The position numbers and the translations under genes were made by a program. Positions 11,143-21,321 of a DNA stretch of 28,929 nucleotides are shown piece after piece; within the stretch, counting starts at the first letter, position 1; each line of letters starts with the position of its first letter. Source of the stretch: Acanthaster planci (taxonomy: Eukaryota; Echinodermata; Asteroidea; Valvatida; Acanthasteridae); NCBI RefSeq assembly GCF_001949145.1, contig NW_019091499.1, forward strand, positions 448,794-477,722, given 5' to 3'. A model generated the notes under the pieces. The model was not told the DNA's origin, ran no database searches, and saw nothing but the letters and a program-made list of their open reading frames with translations.

Positions 11143-12107
11143 TTCTCGTGGTTAACTGCATAAAACAAGTTATGAATATGAATGTTATGCCATAGGAGTA
11201 AATCCCGGGAGGATGAGGGTATATATCCCCCCACATTTTTTTTTGGGGGGGGGCATTGAATCACCCCTCCCACTTTTATGTGGTGAGCAAAACATTAAAG
11301 CTGATTGTGACGAATTGTTCAGACTTCCGACGACTGAAATGTATTCAATATCACTAAAAAGGGAGAACGGTTTTTAAAAGCCATAAATATGCCATTCTGA
11401 ATGTATAATACAGATAAAAATCGATACCATGACCATCGACCATATAGAGTCATATGGTATCATTGCCTCTTTCAAATTTTGATGGCTGTTTTCAAATGTA
11501 CGCCCAATACATATGGAAAGGCGCCTTCATATGCAGCAAGGTATGAGACGGAGAGAAACCCCCCCCCCCCGCTTTGTGTTGGTCATTGTCTCGCAAGAAT
11601 CTGGGGAATCCCTTTCAGACATCTTGGGGGGATGTGTTAAGTAACAATAGTCTAGAATGTGTATAGGGATTGGACATGTTGGGGGGTACCCCTCGGTCTC
11701 ATTTCTTGCTGGGTATAGGCGCCTTTACAGATACTACCGTACTCAAGGTGCCATGACCTCTCTAAACTGAACAATTTTTACAATGGCTACATGCATAATT
11801 TAGCATGCACAGGGTCCACTACAAGCACAGGGCGAGGGTTCCCCTCGTTTTCTCGGAATGACGCGCAACCTACTTTCAGAACTGCATTCTGCATGCAACC
11901 ACACAACAATAGACATAAAAACCTTTTCACCATCAAATCATGCGCACAAATGGCTGGGAGGCAAGAAGTGTGACGGGCCATTGAAAACGTAGAGGGGTGC
12001 CATACTCGGTTTACTCCGTTTTCTACGATGGGCGGATTCTTCGCATGACTGCAAAAGTTTTCTACTGCGCATGCTTCATGGCCTCATTTTTGGAGCATTG
12101 TGGATAA
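11143..12107. repeat. Tandem duplication, copy A
   Basis: Aligns almost continuously with 12183-12953. Shared landmarks are GGTTAACTGCATAAAACAAG near the left edge, GTATATATCCCCCCACAT followed by a T run and a G run, GTGGTGAGCAAAACATTAAAG, and TGCGCATGCTTCATGGCCTC near the right edge. Copy A is longer because of a 189-base insertion (11528-11716). An N sits just outside the left edge. It lies within unit IV, between the exons at 13148 and 11140. Confidence 0.85.
11528..11716. mobile_element. 189-bp inverted-repeat insertion in copy A (MITE-like, possibly hAT type)
   Basis: Present in copy A and absent from copy B. It is flanked by direct repeats AGGCGCCTT at 11519-11527 and 11717-11725, matching the single AGGCGTCTT of copy B, so the target-site duplication is 8-9 bases. 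The ends are imperfect inverted repeats of about 35 bases: ATATGCAGCAAGGTATGAGAC on the left against ATACCCAGCAAGAAATGAGAC read inward from the right, each followed by a C-rich run. There is no ORF. An 8-base duplication would suit hAT elements and 9 bases Mutator-like ones; the class is inferred. Confidence 0.75.
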
Positions 12108-12182
12108 TCCACAGTGTGGGATTTCAAGCTATTCATGGTGACAGACGACTAGAGCGGCATGGCAACATTTCGTTTCTTGANA

Positions 12183-12953
12183 CTCGTTTGGTTAACTGCA
12201 TAAAACAAGTTATGGATATGAATGTGTATGGCATTGGAGTAAATCCCGGGAGGATGAGGGTATATATCCCCCCACATGTTTCTTTTTTTGGGGGGGGCAT
12301 TGAATCACCCCTCCCACTTTTATGTGGTGAGCAAAACATTAAAGCTGATTGTACTGAATTGTTCAGACTTTCGACGACTGAAATGTATTCAATATCACTA
12401 AAAAGGGAGAACGGGTTGTAAAAGCCATAAATATGCCATTTTGAATGCATATACAGAAATAAATCGATACCATGACCATCGACTATATAGAGTCATATGG
12501 TATCATTCCCCTTTCTAATTTTGATGGCCGCTTTCAAATGTACGCCCAATACATATGGAAAGGCGTCTTTACAGATACTACCGTACTCAAGGTGCCACGA
12601 CTTCTCTAAACTGAACAATTTTTACAATGGCTACATGCATAATTTAGCATGCACAGGGTTCATCCACTACAAGCACAGGGCGAGGGTTCCCCTCGTTTTC
12701 TCGGAATGACGCAACCTACTTTCAGAACTGCATTCTGCATGCAACCACACAACAATAGACATAAAGACCTTTTCACCAACAAATCACGCGCATAAATGGC
12801 TAGGAGGCAAGAAGTGTGAACGGGCCATTGAAAACGTAGAGGGTGCCATATTCGGTTTACTCCGTTTTCTACGATGGGCGAATTCTTTGCATGACTGCAA
12901 AAGTTTTCTACTGCGCATGCTTCATGGCCTCATTTTTGGAGCATTATGGATAA
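12183..12953. repeat. Tandem duplication, copy B (empty site)
   Basis: Second copy of the unit at 11143-12107, with roughly 95 percent identity by eye in the aligned parts. It keeps the uninterrupted site GGAAAGGCGTCTTTACAG where copy A carries the insertion. An N at 12181 again lies at the left edge, so the copy boundaries may be assembly-affected. Confidence 0.85.
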
Positions 12954-13147
12954 CCCTCAGTTTGTAATAAATGACATTACTAGTGTTCGGCTAGCGTTCG
13001 GTTCAGTTTATACAGTCTCCCTTAGTTGTCTGCAGATATTAATTTCTGCGAAAAAAGCCTAACTGACACCTAATAAAAGAATTCCAACAGAAATCCTAAT
13101 GGATAACTAGGATAAGAGCTGCGGGTACTCTTAAACATTTGACTTAC

Positions 13148-13216
13148 CATTTGTTGGCGGAACAGGAGGTATGTTAGCATAAGGATCCTTGCACTTTTGG
13201 TTTTTAGAGAGCCAGT
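13148..13216 (-). CDS. Unit IV linker exon (Cys-Lys-Asp-Pro, Pro-rich)
   Basis: A short exon of 22 codons, phase 1 in (after AACTTATTTCGACAG) and phase 1 out at AATG|GTAAGTC, a strong donor. It reads WLSKNQKCKDPYANIPP and continues Val-Pro-Pro-Thr-Asn. The Cys-Lys-Asp-Pro stretch corresponds to Cys-Lys-Pro-Asp-Pro at the start of the unit III terminal exon and supplies a Cys just after the four-Cys module. It is a plausible spacer between the two modules of unit IV. Confidence 0.6.
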
Positions 13217-14076
13217 CTGTCGAAATAAGTTAATGGCGTTTGAGAGAGTCTTACAAAAAGTAAATCATTATAAATCGGCAGAACAGAGTCTTACACCAAA
13301 TAGACGTCATTTTGGCTTTTTCCAATGCAATTTTGTTCAAGTTGAGTTTGCGACATCAGACCCACTTTTACTGAGCGTGTCATTGTCGTTTTGTTGAGAA
13401 GAATAAGATGAAGGTTCGTGATATGAATATATTGCAGTGTGCTATTGCAATGCTTGTTTCCGGTACAACACGTCCCTGGCTCACTTCCCCATCTTAAGAG
13501 TAATCTGAATTACTGGTCCGGTTTTGAAGCCCGTGCCTCACGTACAGTAATAAAGGCATGAAGTCATAAACTCTTTATACCACCCTACTGCCAGAAAGCA
13601 AGACGCCAGCAAGGGAGAATCCACAGTTTTCAAAGGGTCTAAAAAATATTTGTTTCGAGGGAAGAGGCAAAAATAAAGGAATTTCTATTCTATAAGTAGC
13701 CTTCCATATTATTCTGAGCAGTAAGAGTAAATTTTGAGGTTTTCTAGCCTACACGTTTTAGAAATGAAGTGGGATGAAATCAAAAAGAGCCAAGAAATTG
13801 CCTTTCGCTTATCAAGTTGTCTTGGAGGCATGGCCCCGCTGCCTCCCTTCCCTAAATCTGCTTGAACTTAACGAATGTCAGGCCGTTTGCGAATCAACGC
13901 TCTGTGGCCGAGTATTAACACGCGCATGGGAGCACGTATCATTTCCAATCGCAACTACACATCTCTGATATGACATCTACTTAAAAGGCATGGTGAAATC
14001 AGCAAGTAAGTAACATAATGAATGTTATGCGGGCAGCAAAACTGAGGGCGTTATAATGCGAGGGAGACCTGCTTAC

Positions 14077-14193
14077 TTTTGCACCTAGCATGGTGTAATG
14101 GGAGCACACCCTCGATGGTATTTCCTGTCTGGTCGAAAGCACAGAGACTGCAGTACACTTTGACTCTCCCATTGTAGCGAACGCACGTTCCAC
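14077..14193 (-). CDS. Unit IV exon: cysteine module
   Basis: A strong acceptor (TCTCTCTCTTTTTTTTTTGTTGCAG) opens a 38-codon exon, phase 1 in and out; the donor is TGC-AAA-A|GTAAGCAG. Cys at exon residues 3, 14, 17 and 37 give C-x10-C-x2-C-x19-C. The core CVRYNGRVKVYCSLC is the best match to the degenerate copy in unit III and shows that both come from one ancestor. The likely partner upstream is a signal exon I could not identify with confidence. Downstream it joins 13216-13148, giving Asn at the junction. The role is unknown; it is extracellular by analogy with units III and V. Confidence 0.7.
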
Positions 14194-14396
14194 CTGCAAC
14201 AAAAAAAAAAGAGAGAGACACAGTCTGGAAAATAATTATGTCCAAACCCTCGTCAAAACTTCACGTGCGAGCTGGCCCAAAAATATTTTGAAATATACGA
14301 AAATAAGCTTAAACGTTTCGGACCGTCTTTCAGATGCCGAACAGGAAATGGCTCGCAGTTTTTTAAGTTAAAGTCTTGCAAATTTCCCTAATTTAC

Positions 14397-14466
14397 CACT
14401 CATACATTTCACTAAACTGAGGTCCATCACGTCCAAGCGGAATGAAAAGAAGAAATCTCGAGACAT
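14397..14466 (-). CDS. Possible unit IV first exon (weak)
   Basis: An ATG-started segment of 23 codons plus one base ends at ATGAGTG|GTAAATT in phase 1, the right phase to join 14193-14077. Its product, MSRDFFFSFRLDVMDLSLVK followed by CMS, is only moderately hydrophobic and carries several charges, so it is a poor signal peptide compared with those of units I, II, III and V. There is no clear TATA box. It is offered only because no better leader was found between the unit III poly(A) signal and 14193. Confidence 0.2.
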
Positions 14467-15746
14467 ACTTTTACAAACAAATAATTGTTACAACTCTTGA
14501 TTTTTACTCTTCCATGTAATCTGATTTAGTTTACAGCTATGAAATTGTCTTGTTTTTAAGCCACAGCTATAATCCATCTCCCTTTGGGAGTGGTCCAGGT
14601 CTTTTTTTCAAATCATCAGTCTGAGTTTGTACATACCAGTATTATTCGCAAAGAAAATTAACGGGAACTTCTAAAATGGCCCAAAGAGTTACAGTGCCAG
14701 AATTGGTTCTTGCAGGAGGGTGTATATACAAATGCATACTGCCTACATGAGACATAGTTTAAACAATAAGTGGTAAAACATTATGGACACAGAGATACTG
14801 AGGAGAAGCGCCTCGCTCCAAAAACCAGCTAGACTCGTCCATCTTCAGAGAGGTAAAACGTTATATTGTTACAATTTTCTGTCAAAAGAGCTTGAATCGC
14901 AAACTTCAGAATTTCATCTGAAACTTCCGCCAGAGTTACCTCTGAGGAATTTCTTGCCTCAAAGAGTTGAAGAGGGCTGTATCCCTACGACAGACGTAAT
15001 TCATCCTTATGTAATAACGCTCGTCCGCACATTGGGGCCCAACGACAAAACGTACGGATTCTCCTCAATTAAAAGAAACCAGGAAATAGAAATATTTCTA
15101 TACATTTTACTAAAAACCCTTGAAATTACATATTTGGGTTTCAACTAACCTTATTTTAAATTTTTGTCTTGCAATTTTTACCCATATTTTGATGCATTTT
15201 TGGTTTCATGTTAATGCTATTTGGATATTCATGGTGCAACCCAAGGCACTGAATCTCAATGTTGCACTGATTTGTGCAAAGAAAATTTCTAGATATTTTT
15301 TAACCACTGCTATGGCAGATTTTTTTCTTTGGCATTTTACTGCTGTGCAAGTGTATGGCAATAATCCAGCAAAAATCCTTTTCACAGAAATGTTCTCAGA
15401 TGAAAACATGGAAGCTGAACCATGTCTTCTTGGATTTACATCAAAGCAAAAGCGCCCTCACTTGCCAGAAATTCTTGGTCAATTTTTAATGTTTGAAAAA
15501 GTGCACCATTCAGTTCACGTAACTCAAAAAAGATGTCAAGCAATCTTCATACATGGAAGAAGAGTAGAGAGATGCACAAAAAATGATTCCACGAAAAATT
15601 CATTTCCTGGATCCTTTAAAGGACCTGATTTTAAAAATAAACATCTCAACTCTAGTTACTTCTTTGGAAAGAACATTTTGATTAATGAAAAAAATTACAT
15701 TAATGTCTCTTGAAAAGTAATTTTGTGTTGTTCCACTGCCATTTCT
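14467..15746. other. Unit III-IV intergenic stretch with AT-rich ORF relics
   Basis: Plus-strand open frames at 14783-15148 and 15120-15713 (about 120 and 197 codons) are long for this AT-rich DNA and may be remnants of an old element, but I recognise no motif. A strong leader exon for unit IV was sought here on the minus strand and not found. Confidence 0.4.
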
Positions 15747-15752
15747 TTTATT
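15747..15752 (-). terminator. Poly(A) signal of unit III
   Basis: AATAAA on the minus strand, about 220 bases downstream of the unit III stop codon. The spacing is nearly the same as in unit IV (about 200 bases), which supports both gene ends. Confidence 0.55.
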
Positions 15753-15969
15753 AAACTTTCCTCTGCATGTCTTTGTACAACCAGCAGCAATGCAGTAAGC
15801 ATGTTTGGAGGTCATCATAAATTGATTCCATGTGCAGTTCATATCATTCGAGATAAACAAAAAAGAAGCTTTCTTGTTCTTTTGCCTTATGCAGATCAGC
15901 AGACTGCCTACACGTCGTTCAATAGAACAGTGAGGTGTGACACGAATTACCAGATTATTAACAGGACAT

Positions 15970-16862
15970 TTAAAATTGCATTTTGCGTTTTAAGATGCTT
16001 GGCATTTCGAATTCAATAACTGGTGGTCGCTCATCTGTCGGGCACTGGCACGTGTATCTGCCTTGTGACTTTGGAATGCAGAATCGTTGGAGGGGAGGGA
16101 AATGGGAGCGAGGAGTCGGTGAAGATGGGGTTTGTGCTCCCGTCAATCTGGGGGCTTTGCTTGTTCTGGGCTCGGGAGAGGGTGGACCGGCTGATGGGGG
16201 TTCGACTGGCGGTTTAGGGAAGCTTGATTTTGATGCCGTAGGGTTGGTGGTTGTGAATGGCGTCTGACTGCCAGGAGGTTCATAGGAACGTGGGGAGGAT
16301 GGGGGTGTGGGAAAGTCAGGAGGCTGGTGGGTTGTGGTGGGAGGCTCGGTGGGTTTATGATTGATGGTGGGTGCTTGGCTTGGTGGTTCGGTTAGTGGAT
16401 GCAGGGTAGAAAGAAGTGCAGTGTGAGTGCTTAGGGGTTCGAAGGTTGCCGAAGCGACTACTGTGGAAGAGAAAGACAGTTTGGTGCTGGGAAGTTCGGT
16501 AGGTGGTTGGTGGGTGGTAAGGGGAACGTTGTGGGTGCCTGGCAGCCCGACAGGTGGCAAAGTGATAGGCGTCGAATTGCCGGGGGTTTGGCTACTTTTA
16601 GGATTGGTTACTTCATGCTGGGTGGATAGCGATGGAATAAATGTTGCTTTGGAAGTAGGGAGATTGGTGCTTGGAGCTTTGGTTGGTGGAAGCTTGGTTG
16701 TTAGAGGTACGCTGTGGGTGCTTGGAGGTCTGAAGGGCGGCCAACTGGCCGTTGTCCACGCGGTAGGGGGTTGGATGCCAGGAGATTCGGTGGGGGAAGG
16801 TACGGTGCCTGCGAGCTCATCTTCTGGCGGCATGCTGTGTGGATCAGGTTTACATGTCGTCT
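15970..16862 (-). CDS. Unit III terminal exon: Pro/Thr-rich mucin-like region and C-terminal half-EGF-like motif
   Basis: The exon enters in phase 1 after TTTCTCGTTGTTCTCCATGTGCAG and encodes 296 residues to a TAA. It opens with TTCKPDPHS, the Cys-Lys-Pro/Asp-Pro linker that follows these modules. About 240 residues of Pro/Thr/Ser-rich, mucin-like sequence follow, with an imperfect module repeated three times (cores STHSVPLTTKLPPTKAPST, GTHNVPLTTHQPPTELPST, STHTALLSTLHPLTEPPS). These stretches are probable O-glycosylation sites, and one N-glycosylation sequon (GNSTP) is present. The end holds FPPLQRFCIP, then GRYTCQCP and a basic tail KRKMQF. The FPPLxRxCIP...C-x-CP motif recurs in unit IV and resembles the second half of LDL-receptor-type EGF-like modules. 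With exons 1-3 the protein would have about 417 residues and be secreted; no membrane segment is seen. Confidence 0.75.
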
Positions 16863-17164
16863 CTGCACATGGAGAACAACGAGAAACATCCAGGGATAAA
16901 AACTTTCAATCCAAAGAGGCTGTACCAGATTGCTCGTGGTGAAAAAGGTTAAGTTGGATTTGCTACCAAAGTGCAGAAAATATATCGTATCGAAACCTAT
17001 TTTTTCTTGTAATATTGAAAATTAGAATTCTGAACAATGATAAAATCGAACTCATTTTTTCCAGCTCAAATGCACGTGCGTCTTGTGTGTCTCAACAAAA
17101 TAGGTTAAAACTGTTCTAGGCTACAACAGGCATTTAGTTGAAAACAAACAGAACAGCGGCTAAC

Positions 17165-17287
17165 TTGGTGGGCATTTGTGGCTTCTTTTATGCACGTAAA
17201 CGGCTCCGTTTCGCTCTAGTGCACAGGGACTGCAATACCAGTCGAAATGTCCATCCTTCAGTCCACACAGATACTGGTTGGGATCAA
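17165..17287 (-). CDS. Unit III exon 3: intact cysteine module
   Basis: The acceptor lies after a long pyrimidine tract (TCTCTCTTTTCCCGCCTTCATTCAG). The exon has 40 whole codons, phase 1 in and phase 1 out. Cys at exon residues 7, 18, 21 and 38 give C-x10-C-x2-C-x16-C, with CGLKDGHFDWYCSPC as the core. This is very close to CGLEGTQYRWYCSPC in unit IV (11140-11023). The donor is CCACCAA|GTTAGC, weaker than its neighbours; if it is not used, the frame reads Ser then TAG and the protein would end here. The phase 1 fit and the downstream Cys-Lys-Pro linker argue for splicing to 16862. Confidence 0.68.
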
Positions 17288-17913
17288 CTGAATGAAGGCG
17301 GGAAAAGAGAGAGAAGCTGGATTCAGCTCTGTTCGTCGCCGCGCCACATACTGGTGAATTCAGTAAGTAGCTAAATCATATATAATGACCAAAAGTCCAA
17401 GCACCATTCTTTAAATTTCATCAGGAATGAGGTGCGATGTAATTTAGCATTAGTCACAACAATCACAAATAACATCTTATTGTGGTATATTGTTGTAATG
17501 TTACCAGCCAAAATTTCAGTATGCCAGAAATACAATGATATCACTGTAAACAATGTACGGTATGCAACATAACTAAATAAATGTACTAGAAACATTAACC
17601 TGTTCAAAATCATGCTGTCAGAAAAAGTTGACCATTTAAGGAGGGCATTGGTTATTCTGACAATTATGTTGTGACATTTTTATTCATTTTGTTCTGTCCT
17701 GCTGAACAGATAATATTACTGAAAAAGGCGGCAAATTCACAAACACAAGTGCACCATAAAATACTGCATGGTGACATATTTCTCTTACTATAAGTTGCCA
17801 TGTGGATTTCGGGTGTATGCTTCCCAACTAAACATTGAAAGCTGATTACTATGGTTGTCTACATTTCCACTTAAGCAAAATTTTTAAAAATCCAACAAAC
17901 ATTTAATACTCAC

Positions 17914-18087
17914 CTTCCTCTGGCGTGATGGGGTTAAGTTTTGGCACGAACTGGGGACGGACTCTAAAATCGTCGCAGCTCTCAAGATAAAGAAATTTGA
18001 CTTTTTCATTCGGTTCAATGGGAATGGAACACAAATTCTTGTAGAGCCTCACTTTGCCATCGGCGTGGCGAACACAATACAGACGCT
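17914..18087 (-). CDS. Unit III exon 2: degenerate cysteine module
   Basis: Entry follows the acceptor TTTGTTCCCCAAAACAG in phase 1; exit is GAG-GAA-G|GTGAGTAT in phase 1. It encodes 57 whole codons. Cys occur at exon residues 4, 19 and 37. The segment CVRHADGKVRLYKNLC aligns with CVRYNGRVKVYCSLC of the unit IV exon 14193-14077, with one extra residue and Lys in place of the second Cys of the usual C-x10-C-x2-C module. The rest, SIPIEPNEKVKFLYLES then CDDF, spaces the next Cys by 17 residues. It is followed by a Pro-rich linker (VPKLNPITPEE). The module is extracellular by context. Loss of one Cys would leave a free Cys or a changed disulfide pattern. I do not recognise it as a named domain. 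Confidence 0.7.
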
Positions 18088-18976
18088 CTGTTTTGGGGAA
18101 CAAAGGAAAAATCACATGCGTTATTTCAAATGACTGCTTTGAATTGCCCCGCCCCTTTGTCAAGAACTAAAACTGCTTTGGAAATTGGCATGCTTAAGAT
18201 CCAGTGCAACAGCCCTTTGAAAAAAAAGACGTCACGCTTTGTTTACCTTTGCGCTTTCTTGAGGCGGTGAGGCACGAAACATGAAAGCTCACATGGAAAC
18301 AAACCGTAACGTCATTACATTTGAGCTCTATTTAGAAAGTGTGCGCGAGCAAGCGAAACTGTACCTACAAAATAGTTCTCTTCCTGAGCAACACCTTCTA
18401 ATTTTGGTGTCCAAACCGCCTTTCCAACATGAAATCAACGTCTTACAACTTGATAATGTGAGTTTTGTCTTTTTTACAATTGCGGATGACAGTCTCTCTC
18501 TCTTAATTATCCATGCACAAGAAATGCCTTGACCCCACCAAATGCGTTGCTGTCGTGGCCATCATTAATCCGTAATTCATCACATGCCACCCCACGTCAT
18601 AAGCTGTTCAAATGAACTCACACATGCGTTTCTTTGTTACAGGCCATTTCGTTCATTGTTGATAGGCCATGACTGTGAACTTAACTGGAGCCATTGCAAC
18701 AGCTATGGTCGGAATGGACCTTTGACTCGGCTAACGAAGAACTTCTCCCACAACATTAACACTGGTGTTTTTAGAGAGAAGACCTTCCTACTGCCCATTT
18801 CATGCCAAACCTTGCCAGAAAGTTTACCCTTGCGTGCTGACACGTGACTCATAATGCTCAATCACCCCTTATAAACTGATTTAAAGTACAGAGTAGTATA
18901 GTGATACTGACATCAACCAGCTGCGTGACTTTTATGAACATTGTATGAATTATTCTGTTCCGTCTGTCCTGACGGT

Positions 18977-19020
18977 CAGTCATAGTTTTTCCATCCTCTA
19001 GCAGTCAAAAACTACGACTG
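18977..19020. repeat. 14-bp inverted repeat with one mismatch
   Basis: CAGTCATAGTTTTT at 18977-18990 pairs with AAAAACTACGACTG at 19007-19020 around a 16-base loop. It lies in the first intron of unit III. Confidence 0.65.
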
Positions 19021-19452
19021 TGACGTAGCAGAGTTCTACCTATACATGCTTAATTATCCTTCGACTGTTTTATGTTTACCTTGGCTAGAACCTTCTTCAC
19101 TAGATTCCGAGCTCTCTTTGTCTCGTCTTAGTCTTACTCCTGAAAACAAAGCACGGATCTCAAATTTTAATGGCCCATTCTTTCACCACATCGGTCTCCC
19201 AAAGTTTGAGGGATTAACAGTTAAGTCTAGGTCCTATTTCTCTCTTGTTTATGTTTTCGTTTCATCCCATCCTGGCTCTGAATTGCAGCTTGATTCCACG
19301 AAACATCTCGAATTGGAGTTCCTTGTTTTTAAACAAAATATAAAACTCTATTCCATCGTGCTCTTTAATGAGTACACATATAGGGAAGCAATGGCAGGTG
19401 TTCTGATCCAAGTGTGACTTTATATATGGCAACAGCTGTGGAGTTATGTGGA

Positions 19453-19491
19453 ATTATTATAATATTATTAAGAGTATTATAATATTATAAG
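19453..19491. repeat. AT-only palindromic stretch
   Basis: Two TTATAATATTA-type blocks surround AAGAG and can pair with each other. It is an AT hairpin in the first intron of unit III. Confidence 0.55.
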
Positions 19492-20296
19492 CAGTCGGTA
19501 CTCTCATTTGGCCAATAATTCTGTGCGTGACGTTTCCTTGTCATGCTGAAATCGCATGTACCCTCAACCGTGGTGGAATTCCCAAATGATTTTTTTCAAA
19601 CTTTGGTGTGAGACCGGCGCGTGTGCAGCGTAAAGCTACAGCGTGTGAAGGATGAACCGGCCTTATGCATGCTTCTGGAGAAAGCGGAGAATTTGACGCC
19701 ACGAAACATTTGCAGTGAAATTCGCAGAGTCCATGATCTGTTCAACTTTTGCGAATTCACAGCGCAAATATTTCACACAATTGCGTTCGTTTTCGCTTTC
19801 GCCCGAAGTATGAACCGGCCTTACTGTCACAAATTCACGTTCAGTAGGCCTATGTGTGACCTTCATGCCGGACATGTAAAGGAAATTCTGACTATGGACC
19901 CAACACAAAGTCAGATTTGAATCGAGGCTGGTAAAAACTCAAGGACTCTTACAGCGTGTAGGCTCCACTCTAACAGACACAGAATAATACTAAATGCATA
20001 CCGGAAACTGAACCCCGACCACAGTGGCGGATCTGCAGTTTTCCTATCGATGCAGGACTGTGGAATACTCCAGCACCAGATTAGATTGAAAATTGAGATT
20101 TAAAAGAAAAGCTTATAAAGATGAACAATTTAATAAGGAAAAGGCCGTGGAAGCATTATTCCCATTATTCTTGCAATCTCAATAGCAGCTCTTAAACCCA
20201 CAGGCTTACAGTTCGACATGTGGTCGGCCTACTCATGTTATTTTTTTGGTGAAAAACTTTAAAATTATGGTTGAGTTTAAAGATCAGTCATATTAC

Positions 20297-20360
20297 CTTT
20301 AGCATAAACGGCACTGCACACGGTGGCACAAAGAAAAGCGAGGATGACTTGGAGTCGCAT
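20297..20360 (-). CDS. Unit III exon 1: signal peptide
   Basis: The exon encodes 21 residues, MRLQVILAFLCATVCSAVYA followed by Lys, plus one base. This is a textbook signal peptide: a basic residue, a hydrophobic core, and an AxA-like cleavage site at VYA. It ends at AAAG|GTAATA in phase 1. A TATA-like AATATATTCC lies at about 20402-20411, roughly 45 bases upstream; an acceptor-like TTCCTTTAG just 5' of the ATG could alternatively join a noncoding exon near 21117-21150, which ends in a strong GTAAGTTCTG donor. The next exon is 18087-17914. The joined codon would be Glu. Confidence 0.7.
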
Positions 20361-21321
20361 GGCTCTCGTTAGGGGTTATTTCACTGTTGTAGCATCTAAA
20401 GGAATATATTGCACACAATTATGAAATACATGATCGGAAAGAAAGTTAATTGTACGTGTAGCTATTTTCATACAGTGGCTACTGTAAGCCTCGCAGTCAA
20501 TGTCAAACTTTGGGGTATTGATCTCAACCATAGCGAGAAACTAACCACTGAGTTAAATAAATATTTTGGTGTAAATTATTCTTGTTCCAATTCATTAACA
20601 GTAATATTTTTCAAAAGCCACAGGAGCAAATATATATAACATCGATTTAAAATTGAATGATGCAAAATTATTAATGTGACAGATGATTGCATCAAAGATT
20701 GAAGGCAATAAGACTTGTTTGAAAATTAATACTGAAATGTACTGTTTGCAAATGATGTAAATTCAAGTGTTTCGATTTTCGTATACATACTTCCCAAAAA
20801 ATCCACCCAGAATCATATCACCTTTTTCACATGTTGTAACTCGTGAGTCCGCTTCGTTATTACAGAAAACATATTACTCTGAGGTAATTTCGCATTCACC
20901 AGACAGTTTTGAAATTTGAAAATACGTCAGTCCTATGCTGATGGCTGTAATAACCAAAACGCGTATCTGTATCTTTTAGAAAACATTTTCCCAGCTTAGA
21001 CAAAATTAACATTAATAAACATTAATAAAAACTGAGCTCATCATATAAATTATATACAAATGATTATTTCGTGTTGATAAATAATACAGGTTGTCATCGA
21101 GAAAATCAGAACTTACCAAAATCTATTGGCAGACCTCAAATGTACTGGCACAAACTGTGACTGATGGAAAGTGCGATTTAAAGGCGTGATGTCACCTCAA
21201 AAGGGTTCTATATGACTCATCACGTTTCCTTGAAGCGGTTTCCCGCCAAACTGAACTAGGTGCATTACGTCCCGGTAGCACGGACTTCTGGTTGGTTCAT
21301 TGAGGATCATATAATTTTTAC

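Larger units (their letters stand above)
18088..20296 (-). other. First intron of unit III
   Basis: About 2.2 kb. Contains the hairpins at 18977-19020 and 19453-19491 and a direct repeat, ATGAACCGGCCTTA, at about 19650 and 19810. Plus-strand ORFs at 19046-19417 and 19621-19920 show no recognisable domains. Confidence 0.45.

Noticed and set aside
14783-15148. 121-codon plus-strand ORF
   Set aside because: Composition is more protein-like, but no domain, no splice sites and no poly(A) arrangement support it.
15120-15713. 197-codon plus-strand ORF
   Set aside because: Lys/Asn/Phe-rich translation typical of AT-rich DNA, no recognisable domain, no promoter or splice context. It could be an old element relic but cannot be supported as a gene.
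15983-16942. Plus-strand ORFs of 60-171 codons opposite the mucin-like exon
   Set aside because: They are antisense shadows of the Pro/Thr codon repeats (Gly/Val-rich translations) with no splice or start support.
21117-21150. Noncoding first exon for unit III, ending in GTAAGTTCTG
   Set aside because: The donor is strong and a TTTAAA lies upstream, but the link to 20360 is only conjecture, so it was mentioned under unit III and not listed separately.
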